64,000 bases of DNA from Ciborinia camelliae. Its lineage: Eukaryota; Ascomycota; Leotiomycetes; Helotiales; Sclerotiniaceae. The notes under the pieces are model-generated. The model had not been told where the DNA came from, searched no databases, and saw nothing but the letters and a program-made list of their open reading frames with translations. The position numbers and the translations under genes were made by a program. The stretch is taken from NCBI GenBank assembly GCA_025890175.1, contig JANPYM010000001.1:4306107-4370106 (forward strand). Direction: 5' to 3'. This document shows positions 35,260 to 47,030 of the stretch, piece after piece (the stretch's first letter is position 1; every line of letters starts with the position of its first letter).

Positions 35260-35936
35260 TCATATTGCCGAGCCAACTAACAAATACCGCAGGACTTTCA
35301 AGGAAGGAGATGAATGCTCAGATATCGTCATGACGTGTTGTTATGTGAAGTCTTTTCGTGTGCACAGAATTACCGTTTGTGTATAGTCCAAAACTTTTTG
35401 CGGCTACAGTGAAGAGTGATTGGAAAGTAAAGTATTCACTATTTTCAATGAAATGAAGCTATCCCCGAGTAGACTCTGATGGCCCTCGACTGGGAATAAG
35501 CCGACTTCGATATCTTCAAAAAATGATCAAATTCCTCTATCATCATTCTCTCGATGGAGATCGTGGTGTCATCACTGTCACCAAACTTTACATTACGGGG
35601 GACAAATGGGATATCTCGTATTTGAAGATGAAAGCGACTCTCGGGTTAGAGTTCATTTTATTCGACGGAGTACCAAGGACCTTCAAACGAAGCAATATCG
35701 ACCTCTTCCTTCTACGTAACAAACGAAGTAACCGAACCATCGAATCTCGCTTATGTATATCTTCGTCGATGGGACAGAGATCTCAAACTTACTACAGTAT
35801 CCTGCGGTATATACTCAAACATAATATTCTGGATATCTGTCAAAGCTTTTTTCACGGGGAATGGAGATATTGTAATGGACATCTTAGATTCCCTATTTTT
35901 ATGAGTTCCCACATCGGCTTCCGATCTTAAGAGCAA
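35260..35936 (+). pseudogene. Decayed BTB/POZ-domain gene
   Basis: After a CGCAG acceptor-like site at 35288-35292, the frame reads FKEGDECSDIVMTC and KSFRVHRITVCV, the first half of a BTB domain. It is cut by an in-frame TAG at 35384-35386, where paralogs have a Gln codon. Downstream the frame from about 35523 resembles the second half (MIKFLYHHSL, ITGDKWDISYLKMKAT, FILFDGVP). The family-like C-terminus (VKAFFTGNGDIVMDILDSL) appears only in another frame. At least one nonsense change and one frameshift therefore separate recognisable segments. BTB domains mediate dimerisation and Cul3 recruitment, but this copy is unlikely to make a functional protein. Confidence 0.6.
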
Positions 35937-36658
35937 GTATTCCGACCATTGAGTTCTAGATCAATACATACTCTTTGATTTTACAACTTTATATAAATAC
36001 AATATAAGCTCTAGCTGCCCATTCTTGGTCTCATTGTCTAATTGTCACTCATATCGCAGAGCGAAGCAACTCTTAACGCAAACTACAGTAAAGTTTCTTG
36101 CATAAGGCGGCGAAGAGCCTGGAACTTTAGGGCCTAAAGCCCGAAGGCCCTCGAGCTGATCTTCAAAATACTTTACCCCATCAAAAATCAAGCCACTAGC
36201 TGAGCTACTCAGACTACCTATACGTAGAGTCTTCCAAAATGATGTGCTCTCTAACTTGTTATATCTGTATCCAAGAGTCTCCATGCCTTTGCATTGTATG
36301 TTTCACCGTTATATGATTCACTCGCTCTTATTTACAAAGTAAGTGTAGGATTGATTACAATCTTATCCCATTTTCTCTCCTCTCACAAACTATTCTAACA
36401 TACCTCCGTACGCATTCCTATAATCACAGTCATATCAAGGAGAATGACTAATTATAGCAAGGCCGAAAGACATTCACACCCTACGAAAGTACTCCTTGGT
36501 CATTTCCTATCAAGCTTTTTCCATGTTCACCTCTGTAACGCGGACCCTTCGATTTCAGCATCCTAATAATCACAAAAGTTCAATACATCCATCGAGATCA
36601 CTTCTTTATTCATCTGTCGGAAGAAGAACTGGACATTATCAAGTTATCAACACCCAGG
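35937..36658. other. Intergenic region between BTB copies
   Basis: No supportable gene. Short open frames on the minus strand have no recognisable features. Confidence 0.4.
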
Positions 36659-37434
36659 ATGTCTTATGAACCCCTAGCAGACCTGTATGTCTTCTCCATC
36701 TATCCTTCTTGTTCCAGTTCTTGCTAACTAATGGATCCAGTATCCGTACAAAAACCACCGAACCCCCTGATGTCACCATAAAATGCAAAGGATATTCCTT
36801 CCGGGTCCATAGAAATATAGTTGGACCACAATCAAGGCCGTTTAATGATGGGATTGATCCGCAAAACCTCATTGTTTGTGTTGATATTTCGTTCCTATCT
36901 GTTGTATCGTCCTGCGTGGTTAAAATATCTTCTTGAACGTCGGCTGACACGAAATAGGAGGGCGCTCCTAAGGAAGTGATACTCAATGGTCAAAATGACA
37001 ATCCGGAGATCTTAGGGATGATGATCGAGTTTCTTTATACGGGAGATTACAGTTGTTCCCCATTGCCATGCTCTTCCCAATCCATGGATCTGCGAACATG
37101 CACCAAACACATCTTGCTCCACGTCCTCGCCGAACGCTGGGAGACCCACTCCTTAAAAACGCTCATTATATCTCATTTCCAAGAATCCTTCAATCTCCTC
37201 CCTCTATCCGAAAGCTTACTTACGCTCATATACATATATGAAAATGTACCGCGATCGTTTTATCGTTTTAAAGAACTGGCTGTGGATTCATTGATCCGTC
37301 GTTTTGAGCTCTGGGAGATTATGAGCCGGGTAAATGTGGCGTGGCTTCGGAGAAATGGAGAGTGTGCGGTGGCCTTGTTGCAATCTCAGGCGAGCAAAGC
37401 TTACCCACTTTCTGTTGAAAGACGTTCCAATTAA
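36659..37434 (+). CDS. BTB/POZ-domain protein
   Basis: Three exons, 36659-36684, 36741-36873 and 36958-37434, encode 211 residues. Intron 1 is canonical (GTATGT, GCTAACT branch, CCAG). Intron 2 uses a weaker GTTTGT donor, chosen because it alone keeps the BTB fold continuous. Seen: PDVTIKCKGYSFRVHRNIVGPQSRPF (strand-helix start of BTB, residues about 18-43), VILNGQNDNPEILGMMIEFLYTGDYS (about 60-85), then a helical region with LAERWETHSLKTLIISHF. Small single-BTB proteins of this type are expanded in leotiomycetes, usually with unknown targets. The 'SRPFNDGI' segment replaces the usual SKFFxxA motif, so some divergence has occurred. The gene could be poorly expressed or recently decaying. Confidence 0.7.
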
Positions 37435-38948
37435 CCGTAAAAAACGTTCAGTAGGCTGGCGAAGAGGCAGAGGAGGGAGAGGAGGGAGTTGGTTGAGAGG
37501 AAAATTGGTAGCAGTGTGAAATCGGTTGGGAGAATCTATGTTTACAGGAGCAGAGACAGGTTTTGGTGAGATTAACTGAGTGGAGGGAACGGGGCGAGGA
37601 TATGGGAGTTGGGGGTATTGGATGGTGGATAGGGAGAAGGAGAGCAGGGTTTTGAATAGATGAGATTACACTTGACGGGTGATAAGTAGCAAGCAAATAG
37701 CAAATGGATCGCGATGATGTTCAACTACCTGCATTTGAAAACGCAATCGGAATAATGAACTTCAAATCAAGTTTGATTCAAAAGAGTCAATATATATGCA
37801 CAGTCCAACTACTGCAAAGTAAATGCGCAGGAGTGGGAGTATCTGTCACTTCATTTTCCGTTATAGATATGGAATAGCAACGAGTATACCCAGAGTATTG
37901 TGAGAAAACCGTTCCCTGGTATTTTATGACCATCTATCTTCAATTACGAAATTCGCCCCAAATACACCTGCAATCCAAGTGCATAAAATGTATGATTGAG
38001 GTCGGCGTGACTCACGTGCATCCATATCCACCTACCGTGTACTCGGCAGAAGCTTCCCAATCTAGTACTCCCAAGGCAGACCTAATCCTTCACGCGTTTA
38101 TTCCGATCCTTCTCCCCACATTTTGCCTTCCCAACATCCTTTGCCGGCTTTCCGCATCCAATCCATCACGCAATCCATTTTCCTATCCTCATATGCAGCT
38201 GCATGAAAAAAATGAGGCTGAGACTGGACACCAACAAGCAAGCGAATGGGCCAGACCTCCAAGGCTACCAGACCTCTGTTCCCCTATCCCCGCCTCACTG
38301 CATAGACTCGACATACCTACATAAATCCAGCAGAATGTTATTATCCGTTGCAGGCCCCCGACCTCATAATCCACCCCATTCCCAATTTCTATGCAAATAT
38401 TGACGAGCTGCAAGTGTGATGCGGTGAGATGAGCATATTTGATGGCCTCACCAGGGGTTGAAGAAACCAAGAATGGGTGGCGTGATTCTTAACGTATTAT
38501 TTCCATTTAAAAGACTTATATCGAGACCGCCTCAGCCTTGTCTCATCCTATAGGCAAAGAAATGATTAGATTGGGGAGACGACTAGTGGTTTGGATGCAG
38601 CCCACCGGTATGATACAGATAGCCTTGTTATGCATATTGTAACCTTACATGATTGATTGGATATGCGGCGAGCTTCTCATTCCAAGTCGAGGCGAAACAG
38701 TTAGTCAGCCTATCTGACCTGCATTTTGTCTATGGCAGACCTCTTTTTCTATTTCTTCATATACAGCAGCAAAACAAGAAAACGAAAGAAAACGAAAGAA
38801 ACGTTCTCGGTGAATAAATCATATTGATTCTTTTTCTGCTTTGGTATGGATTGAATTGGAATTGCCTAGGTATGGAAGTGTTGGGAAAATCATGTGCCCT
38901 ACCGGTCGCGTGATGATCACGTGATGGTTCGCCTGGCATCGCGACCCT
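37435..38948. other. Long intergenic region
   Basis: 1.5 kb with only short, non-protein-like frames. It contains a CACGTG E-box within GATCACGTGAT at about 38916-38926, just left of the perfect palindrome described separately. Confidence 0.4.
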
Positions 38949-38977
38949 ACTAGAACGCCTAGACTAGGCGTTCTAGT
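38949..38977. promoter_or_regulatory. 29-bp perfect palindrome
   Basis: Arms ACTAGAACGCCTAG and CTAGGCGTTCTAGT are exact reverse complements around a single A. A TATATAA string follows about 15 bp downstream. It could be a dimer binding site or a cruciform-forming footprint. Confidence 0.6.
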
Positions 38978-39113
38978 TACGGCACCAGGTCTCTATATAA
39001 TGATCTACTCTAGTATAGCTTAATCAATCGCCTAAAAGTACTTTACACTTTGAAACCACGTTGATACCAACAGGAAGAAAGTGATTTTAGGCAACAAACT
39101 GTGAATCCGAGAG

Positions 39114-39505
39114 TTAATAGTCAGCTCTCCAGGGATCGGCCGCCTGGTTCCCAGTTGGTGAAAGCGATTATTCCATGCAAGCAAATTGTTCTATATCAAA
39201 TTTTGATAGAAAATATAACAAAACAATACAAAATTATTAATATTTTTGAAAATAAAATTATATAATTGTTATATAACAAATTAATTTTAAAATTATTATA
39301 ATAATTTTTAGATTATTATATTTAATTTTTCAATATAAATCTAATTATATAAATTATATTATATTAATATAAAAATTTATTAATATATTGCTAAAATATA
39401 TATAGCTTTTTATTAAAATTTGGTACAGGATAATTCGCTTGTACAGAACAATCGTTTTCCCCGACTGGGAACCAGGAGGTCGATCTATGAAGAACCGACT
39501 ATTAA
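39114..39505. mobile_element. MITE-like inverted-repeat element
   Basis: Left arm 39114-39206 and right arm 39415-39505 are inverted repeats of ~92 bp, sharing for example CTGGTTCCCAGT. They flank a ~210-bp core that is almost pure A/T. Nearly all arm differences are C/T or G/A transitions, as expected after RIP. The ends can be read as TA-ATAGTC...GACTAT-TA, compatible with a TA target duplication of a Tc1/mariner-like element, although the end itself is palindromic so the boundary is not certain. No transposase frame exists. It lies about 210 bp upstream of the AAA-protein start codon. Confidence 0.7.
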
Positions 39506-39712
39506 ATTGCATTGATTTCGGCTTATTGTGGGGTTTATTCAAGTGAATTAAGGGCAATACTGCACATCATATGCCGGTTCACATCGGTATATGTCACATG
39601 CGGGATCATACCTATTTCTTAAAACTGTATCATACTTGGTACAACCTCAAATCCACCTCCTTCTACAAGACAAACAACACAAAGAACCTTCAGAATCAGC
39701 AGACTCCCGAAA

Positions 39713-42700
39713 ATGCCTCCACAATCCCAAAGTCCTTGCACCTCCTGCACCGACACAACAAAAGACTGTCAAAATATCCTCACTCAAGTCATACTTTCCC
39801 TCGAAAATGCCTCGCAGGTTTATCGGAAATTAGTTCCTTTTGTGAGGAGATCTCATGAGAGACATTTATTGGGTAATGATGTATATGCAGTGGATGAACA
39901 GTTGAGGAGGGGACTGGAGAGATTGCATGAGCTTGATATTACTTCTGAAAATGGGAAAAGGGTCTTGGGAAAGTTGGTGGGGGGAAATGGGAGTGCGGGG
40001 TTGAGTCATTTGCCACTTTTTCGGAATGTTGGGGAAGAGGAGAAGATGGGAGATGTGAAGGAAGAAGAATCGAAGGGGGAGATGAGATCGCCTTTTCATA
40101 TATTGGAACTTGCTGCTGGCGTTTCGGATATGGAGACTCCGATTCCGTTTTTGGATTCGGCGTTGGGAACTGGAAGTACAGGATTGATGGAAGAGTTTCT
40201 TTTGGATAATGATGAAATGGTGGTTGTTCAACAGGATTGCGAGAACAAGAATGTTGATGCGAGAAGGTGTATAGAAATACCATCCGTGTCGATTACATTA
40301 CCCCCGAGTTCCCTTACCTGCTGAAGGCCATTCGATTATGGCTAGAAGAATTCTTCGAATCGAAATATCTAGACATTCCAGGTCCGACGATTAGCCAACT
40401 GGCTAAATTTGAGATGGATTTTGGATTGGAAAGACTACCAACAACAAGCTGTATTTGGAACCCCGAATACCAAAATCAGCGAAAGGAGGTATTTACTACA
40501 ACGTCTTCTTGGGGACCAAATCAACGACAAAAATGCGAATGCAGAGCTGAAGGGAGAGAACCAGACCACCGGAGTGATCTGCATTGTCCCAAGAGAATGC
40601 CAAGAGATCTGGACTTGCCGGGAGTGAAGTATATATGGAATAACTGGACAAAACTGTGGAGATATGATCTAGTCGCTGAGAGATATGATCCAGTCGCTGA
40701 GATGGTTCAACGATCTAAGAGGAAGAAAGCAGAAGGAGCCGAAAGGGCTTGGGAAGAAATCATGAGTATGACTGGTTTGAACGGGGTAAAAGAGCATGTA
40801 CGGAAATTAAAAGCCAAGGTTGAGAACTCAGTTAGGCAGAATTCCGACTTGAAAGAGGAGAGATTTAGTGCAGTCTTTATGGGTAACTCGGGAACTGGAA
40901 AGACGACCATGGCCAGAATCTACGCCAAATATCTATATTCGATGGGGATCACTCGACTAGATGAGGTTCTCGAGACAACAGGCACTTATCTTTCTGATGG
41001 GGGGATTGAAAGAAAGAAACGATATGTTGACGAGATTCATGGCGGAGTGATGTTTATCGACGATGCAATGACCCTGGGCAATTATAGCGATGACACCCAG
41101 ATCCTCGACTTTCTCTTTCGAGAAATTGACCGCAAGAAAGGATCTACGGTTTTCATTCTTGCTGGACACGAAGAGGGGATGCGTAAATTGCTAGGCCATG
41201 GAACAAAGAGTGTCGCCAGTTTGCTTCCAAATGTGCTTACATTCGACGACTTTTCGGAGCCTGAACTTCTCGACATCCTAAGTTCTTGTATCAAGAAGAA
41301 GTTTGACGGGAAGATGGAGGTTGAGGGTGGATATGATGGACTTTATATGCGGATTGCGGCGAGGAGAGTGAGTAGGACGAGAGGGGGCACTCAGTTTGGT
41401 AATGCCCGAGCTGTGGAGAATCTTGTTGCTCAAATCTGGGAGAGACAATCTGCTAGATTGTCAAAGATTCGAAAAGAGAGAGCTACCAAAGCCGCGGAAG
41501 ACGAAGCTGCAAAAGAGAAAACAGGCGAAGATAAGACTGTAGAGAGCATTGTTAGTACAGAGACTCTTGAAAACAAAGAAGAGAAACCCCAAGCAGAAGG
41601 AAAGAACGGCACGGAACAAAATTCCAAGGAAGAAAAAGTCACGGACCAGGAAACCGAGACTGGAGATCAACAGAACAGCACAGAAGCGGCAGCTGGTTCT
41701 AATTTTGTGGCTGCGAAAGAGAACGCCGGCATACCCAAAGATGATAAGGAGACCAACAAAGGAGTGACAGAACCGTTGCGCGAAAAATCGTCATTGAATG
41801 AACCTACTATGCCGGGGGTATTGGAACTTCCAAACCAGGGCAACTTGTTGAGTGAGTCAAGAACGAAGGAAGAATCCATCAGCTCCGAATCAATAGAGTC
41901 GCTAGAGACAATCAAGGATTCAAATGGCGCGGAAGAGGTGAAATCAGAAGAACCAAAGATAGAAACAAATACTAGCTCGTCGGTGAACGGAGTGTCGGTG
42001 GTGGATGGACCGATACCAAAAAGACAAACCCCCTCATTCAATACCAAAATTGATGAGCAAATCGAGGCAACAGACAAAGGCTCTTCAAACACCGAAACCA
42101 GCACTAAGAACGAAACCGAGGAGAAAGAAGAACCTAGCGAAGACAAGTTGTCCGATGGAGCAAAAGAATCAGCCGAGACGGATTCGGAATCAGGTTCTGA
42201 TAGAGAAAAAAAGGAAGACCTTCTATTTACAAAGGAAGATATACTCGGCCCTGATCCTTCTGCCGCAATTCTAAAAAGCGAGGCTTGGCAAGAACTTCAG
42301 AAGCTTATCGGCTTAGAAAAGGTTAAGAAATCTCTACTTACACTTCTTGAACTTGTGAAGGCAAACTACCAACGAGAGCTAGAAGAAAAGCCACTGCATC
42401 AATTTACTTTGAACCGCCTATTCATGGGTCCAGCGGGAACTGGCAAAACCGTGGTTGCGAAGTTGTATGCCAAGATCCTCGGAGAAATTGGTGTTCTCTC
42501 GAAGGGTGAGGTTATTTTCCGAAACCCAAGTGACTTGATTGGACAACACATTGGAAAGTCGGAAGCCAATACCAAAGCTGCACTTAATGCTGCGAGGGGC
42601 AATGTGTTGGTCATCGATGAGGCATATATGATGTACAGTGGGAATTCCGACGGCACTGGAAATGAGAGCGACTCATATAGGCAAGGAGTTATCAATACTC

Positions 42701-44047
42701 TGGTTGCCGAAGTGCAAGGAAACCCTGGGGATGATCTATGTGTTTTGTTACTTGGATATAAGGAGCCGATGCTAGAGATGCTCAATCACTCAAATCCTGG
42801 GTTGAGTCGAAGGTTCCCTGTCGGAAATGCATTTTGGTTTGAAAACTTTTCCATAGATGAGTTGGAGAAAATCCTTCGCTCCAAATTAGAGTTCCATGTT
42901 CTTGAAGCTACAGAAGATGCTATCAAGGTTGCCATGGACGTACTGCAGAAAGCCAGCACTAGATTAAATTTTGGCAATGGCGGAGAAGTAGAGAACTTGA
43001 TTGCTACTGCGAGAAGCAATTACCAGATGAGAATGGCGAAAATTCCAGTAGAAGAAAGGCCTGACATATGGGTATTCCAGCCCGAGGACTTTGATCTAGA
43101 ACATGACAGGTCGGCACATGCTAACCTTCGAAAACTTTTCGGCGATGTTGTTGGATGTGAGAGTATCGTCAAACAACTGGGACAATATCAGAATGTCTGT
43201 CAAGCCATGAAATCCAGAGATATCGATCCAAGGAAGTATATCCCTACAAATTTCGTCTTTAAAGGACCTCCTGGTAAGAGAGATATGAGTCTCGTGATAA
43301 ACTTCGAATAACAAATGCTAAAAAATTTATTTTCCAGGAACGGGCAAGACGACTACAGCACGAAAGTTTGCAAAGGTATATTATGACATGGGGTTTCTCT
43401 CCGACGACACAGTCATCGAGTGCTCGGCTAGCGACCTCGTTGGCAAATACATCGGACACTCTGGGCCCAAAACGGCTAAAGTGTTGGAGAAGGCTCTGGG
43501 AAAGGTTTTATTTATTGATGAAGCGTATCGTCTAGCACCTCATACCGAAAGCTACAGTTTCACATCCGAAGTAGTATCCGAGCTCGTTGACCTTCTAACA
43601 AAACCCAAGTTCCATGGGAATTTGATTGTAATACTTGCAGGCTACGAAGACGAAATCAACTCATTGCTGGCCGCGAATCCTGGTCTTGCATCACGATTTC
43701 CAGACGAGCTAAACTTCCCGGCTCTCAAGCCTCTCCACTGTTTACAAATTTTGGAAATGAAATTAGGGCTTGCAGGAATCACTATTCCCATCCTGAAGCA
43801 AACGCAGCAGAGAGAATATGAACAACTGCTGCGATTGATGACATTATTGACGGCCACGCATAGCTGGGGCAATGCTCGAGATGTGGAAACATTGGCAAAA
43901 GCAATCTGCAGAACGGTATTTCTGGAAATGGTGGGAGAAGGGGATCTGGTTTGTACGGCAGAGAACGCTGCTATGGCGATAGAGGTCATGTTGCATGAGA
44001 GGAGGCAGAGGGCACATACGGCATTGCCGCTCCCGAGATACGAATAG
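39713..44047 (+). CDS. Large protein with three CbxX/CfxQ-type AAA modules
   Basis: The start ATG at 39713 opens a frame to about 40219-40320. The body lies in another frame from about 40258 to 43273 and continues, after a clear 64-bp intron (43274-43337), to 44047. The 5' junction is unresolved: candidate introns such as 40220-40266 have weak donors. Seen: AAA module 1 (Walker A GNSGTGKTT at 40884, Walker B FIDDA), a ~260-residue Glu/Lys/Ser-rich linker (about 41460-42240), module 2 (GPAGTGKT at 42426, VIDEA, NPGLSRRFP) and module 3 (GPPGTGKT split by the intron, FIDEA, NPGLASRFP). CbxX/CfxQ AAA proteins include Rubisco activases and SpoVK. Fungal multi-module versions are uncharacterised, probably protein-remodelling ATPases. 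Confidence 0.82.
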
Positions 44048-47030
44048 AATTGGGATCTGGGAAACCGGGACATTGAGCTTATAGGTGAATTTGGGTTTGG
44101 GTGCGTAATAAATAACCGATAATCTATGAATATACGGTTTTATGTGACGATATGAATGCGCATGCTTCAAAGAGTGAGTTGTGATAAGATTCATTCAGAT
44201 TTACCGAGACCTCGAAAAGAAAGATTGGAAATAGCAGATCCAGAGACCGTGACAGGGAGTTTCGGGAGTTAGCGGGATAACCAATTCACGTGAGTTCAAG
44301 AAAATCATCTCAGCTGTCCTTGCGAAAACAATCATCTCAAGAATCCATGAAATCCAAGCAGATTTTCAGTGGACAATTAATGTCCATAAAAATCTCTCCT
44401 TTGAAATTTTGCCGAAGTAGCTGCCATGTTGATTGCACTTGCGATGATTTCAAACTCACGACGCCACGATGCCACGATGCCACGAGTGATAGCAGGATTT
44501 GCCTTGAAGAAAAAACGAACGCGAGAGCAATTGTCCAAGGTATGCATCATCAATCTCGTAATATAGCTCCAGGCTTACAAACATGATGATTGTAGACAAG
44601 GACTGGCAGTTGGACTTGCAGGTTCGTGGCAAAGACTTGCAGGTTCGTGGCAAGTCCCTGAAACCTTATTTTAATCATCATCATCACGTGAATTGCTAAC
44701 CACAATTTCCCAAAGAGGAAGGGTTATATGTGATGTGAAAACGACGGAATGGGCAGGATATATAGTCTCGAGCTTTCAATGCGAAGGATATTTCGTAGGA
44801 CCACCTCAACATGATACCGAACGCGTTATTACTGCCCAATGATCCACCACCAGAACCGCGTTCTACAGCAATTAATCTTCTATAATATCTTTTAAACATT
44901 AAAGGTCCGTCTCCTATAATCGCCACTCTACTAGAATTCTCGCCTTGCAAGGTTACTTGACTCTCGTATTTCAAGACATACTGATGTGCAAATAGTTTGG
45001 AAGGAACATCACTCGGACTTATCAATATACAACTCTTATAGCCGAGCAGCCTAACTGTCGAATCCGAAAAAGAAATACACCTGCTGTTTCGGAGAGAATA
45101 CAATACGACTATGTGGATGTTTTGAATCGAAGATATTTAGTCGAATAGGAACAGCCAAACGCCATAACTACGAGACGCGAAGTAAAATCTATCAATTTTT
45201 CCAATGAAAAGCTCTTGGCCCATCCTTTTATTTCTCGAAGAACGGTATTTGAAGAATAGTACGGTGGAGGTATAAATTAACCCAAGACCGTGTAAGAATC
45301 TCTTCTTCCAACCAATTCTCTGTAATAATTATCTCAGGAAGCATATTATTTACGGATTGATTGTGATGGACAGCTAACACTAATTTTTCCAATGAGCATG
45401 ATGATGCCGATGAGAGTTGCTATAACTATAGGCCAACACTTTTCTCATGTAGAACCATGATTATTTAAACAGAAATGAAATTTTACTCAAGGAAAGTCTG
45501 AAGCAGTGTGTCATGTACGCCAGTTAATGTCTACTATTACTTTCCCATAACGTTCCTATCTCGAAGTCGATGATGGTCTATAGTAGCAATCATGCTTTGA
45601 GCTTCATATGGGATGGCATACATCAGTGGACTGGGACGGTGGAATGCGTTAGAAATTCTAGTATTCCTACAGAAAGAGGATGTCAGATGATGAAGGGCAT
45701 CGAGTGGGTAATGTCAACGTAAAGAGGAAGCAGAATTATACATCAAATGTTCGTGGCTTGAATTGAGACTGACGCCAAATGAAAAGACTCTATTCCCAGT
45801 TCAAACTGTACTAGGGATGTGAAATGACCCCTCCTAAAAGCCGTGAGAAATACCTGACTTAGAATTAAGGTTGAGTTAAGCCTTTGAATGACAAACCAGA
45901 AAAGCCGGTACCCATTAATAAGTATATAACATGTGACCGGCCCGAGGTTAATGGCGGCAGTTCAATACGTCGGCTCCCAAGTTTAGCCGACCCCATAGAT
46001 ATATATCCAAATAGAACAACAAACATCCAAGCACCCCCACGTCTCGATGGCGCAGCGGTAGAGTTCATCATTCCCGAGAATGTTTGTCCGCCTCTCTACT
46101 TAGCATTCGGCAGGGCTTCGATCGAACAGTGACATTCGATATACTATAGTACGTATATTGAATGGCTCATTGGGATTCCAAGGCGTCGCGCCTAGAGTTT
46201 TGCCATTTTGCATGTTGGAGTGGAAGTTCTTTTTGTGGGACGGACCCATGTGAGAGTGGAGAGGAGGAGGAGAGGAGTGGTGAATATTTTTGGATAATTC
46301 TATAGGTACGACGAAGTTGATTGGGTCAAGACTTAACTTGGTTGGCTATCGATTTTCGCTTCAACTTTGGAGTTTGCCTTTTGTGGAGACTATCTTTTGC
46401 ATCTTCTTGTCATTTAAATCTATCTGGTATAAGCGCGCTCAGTAGTAAGACACTCAGAATATGGATTGATATGGTGCCTTTTGTAGATGAGGCAAAAGAC
46501 TTGACAGCGGCAGAAAATTGAGTGAAAGTCGAGCACACTGATAACTACATGGAGTAGAGAATGATATTTATCATGTTTCTACGATCTAATTATAGTATCA
46601 ACCTCAAATCTTGTAATAATTTTGCTGATCGTCCAATACTGGTCAACTATTGTAGGTAGGAAGAAGATGCAAGTTGAGGTCAATCACGTGTAAATATCAT
46701 GACCGAAGTTTCCAATGTTTGGTAATTCAAGTGACTGTGACTGTACTGTGTTAAACACAAACCTAATAAAGATTCAATCTGGTAAACCCGTACTTGGGTA
46801 CCGACCAACTCTCGAAACTGGTAGCTGGTTCTTTGAACTACCAAAACCTTCTTATTATACCTTCTAAAACTGATAAAGTCCAAGGGTTTTTGAAAACTTA
46901 TCATACCTGATAATAATCATCAACAGACAAAATACAAGATCACATCATTACGAATTATCATCAAGTAGTCAAGTCATCAAGTCATCAAGTCTTTCTAAGT
47001 CCTCGAGTCCTCAAGTCTTCACAAAACATT
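44048..47030. other. Long intergenic region with possible gene relics
   Basis: 3 kb without a supportable intact gene. It includes a 21-bp duplicated unit (ACTTGCAGGTTCGTGGCAA, 44613-44652), the possible minus-strand relic at 44696-45330 and a tRNA A-box-like string at 46048-46063 that has no matching T arm. Confidence 0.4.
44696..45330 (-). pseudogene. Possible decayed gene, unrecognised
   Basis: On the minus strand, 45103-44696 is open for 135 codons without an ATG and has mixed, protein-like composition (SQVTLQGENSSRVAIIGDG, SGGGSLGSNNAFGIM). Upstream on the same strand a stretch reads ENWLEEEILTRSWVNLYL before a stop. Together they look like pieces of one broken gene, but no family is recognised and chance open frames are a real alternative. 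Confidence 0.18.

Noticed and set aside
46048..46135. Possible tRNA gene starting near TGGCGCAGCGGTAGAG
   Set aside because: The A-box is perfect, but the D stem does not pair and no T arm or acceptor complement can be found within 100 bp.
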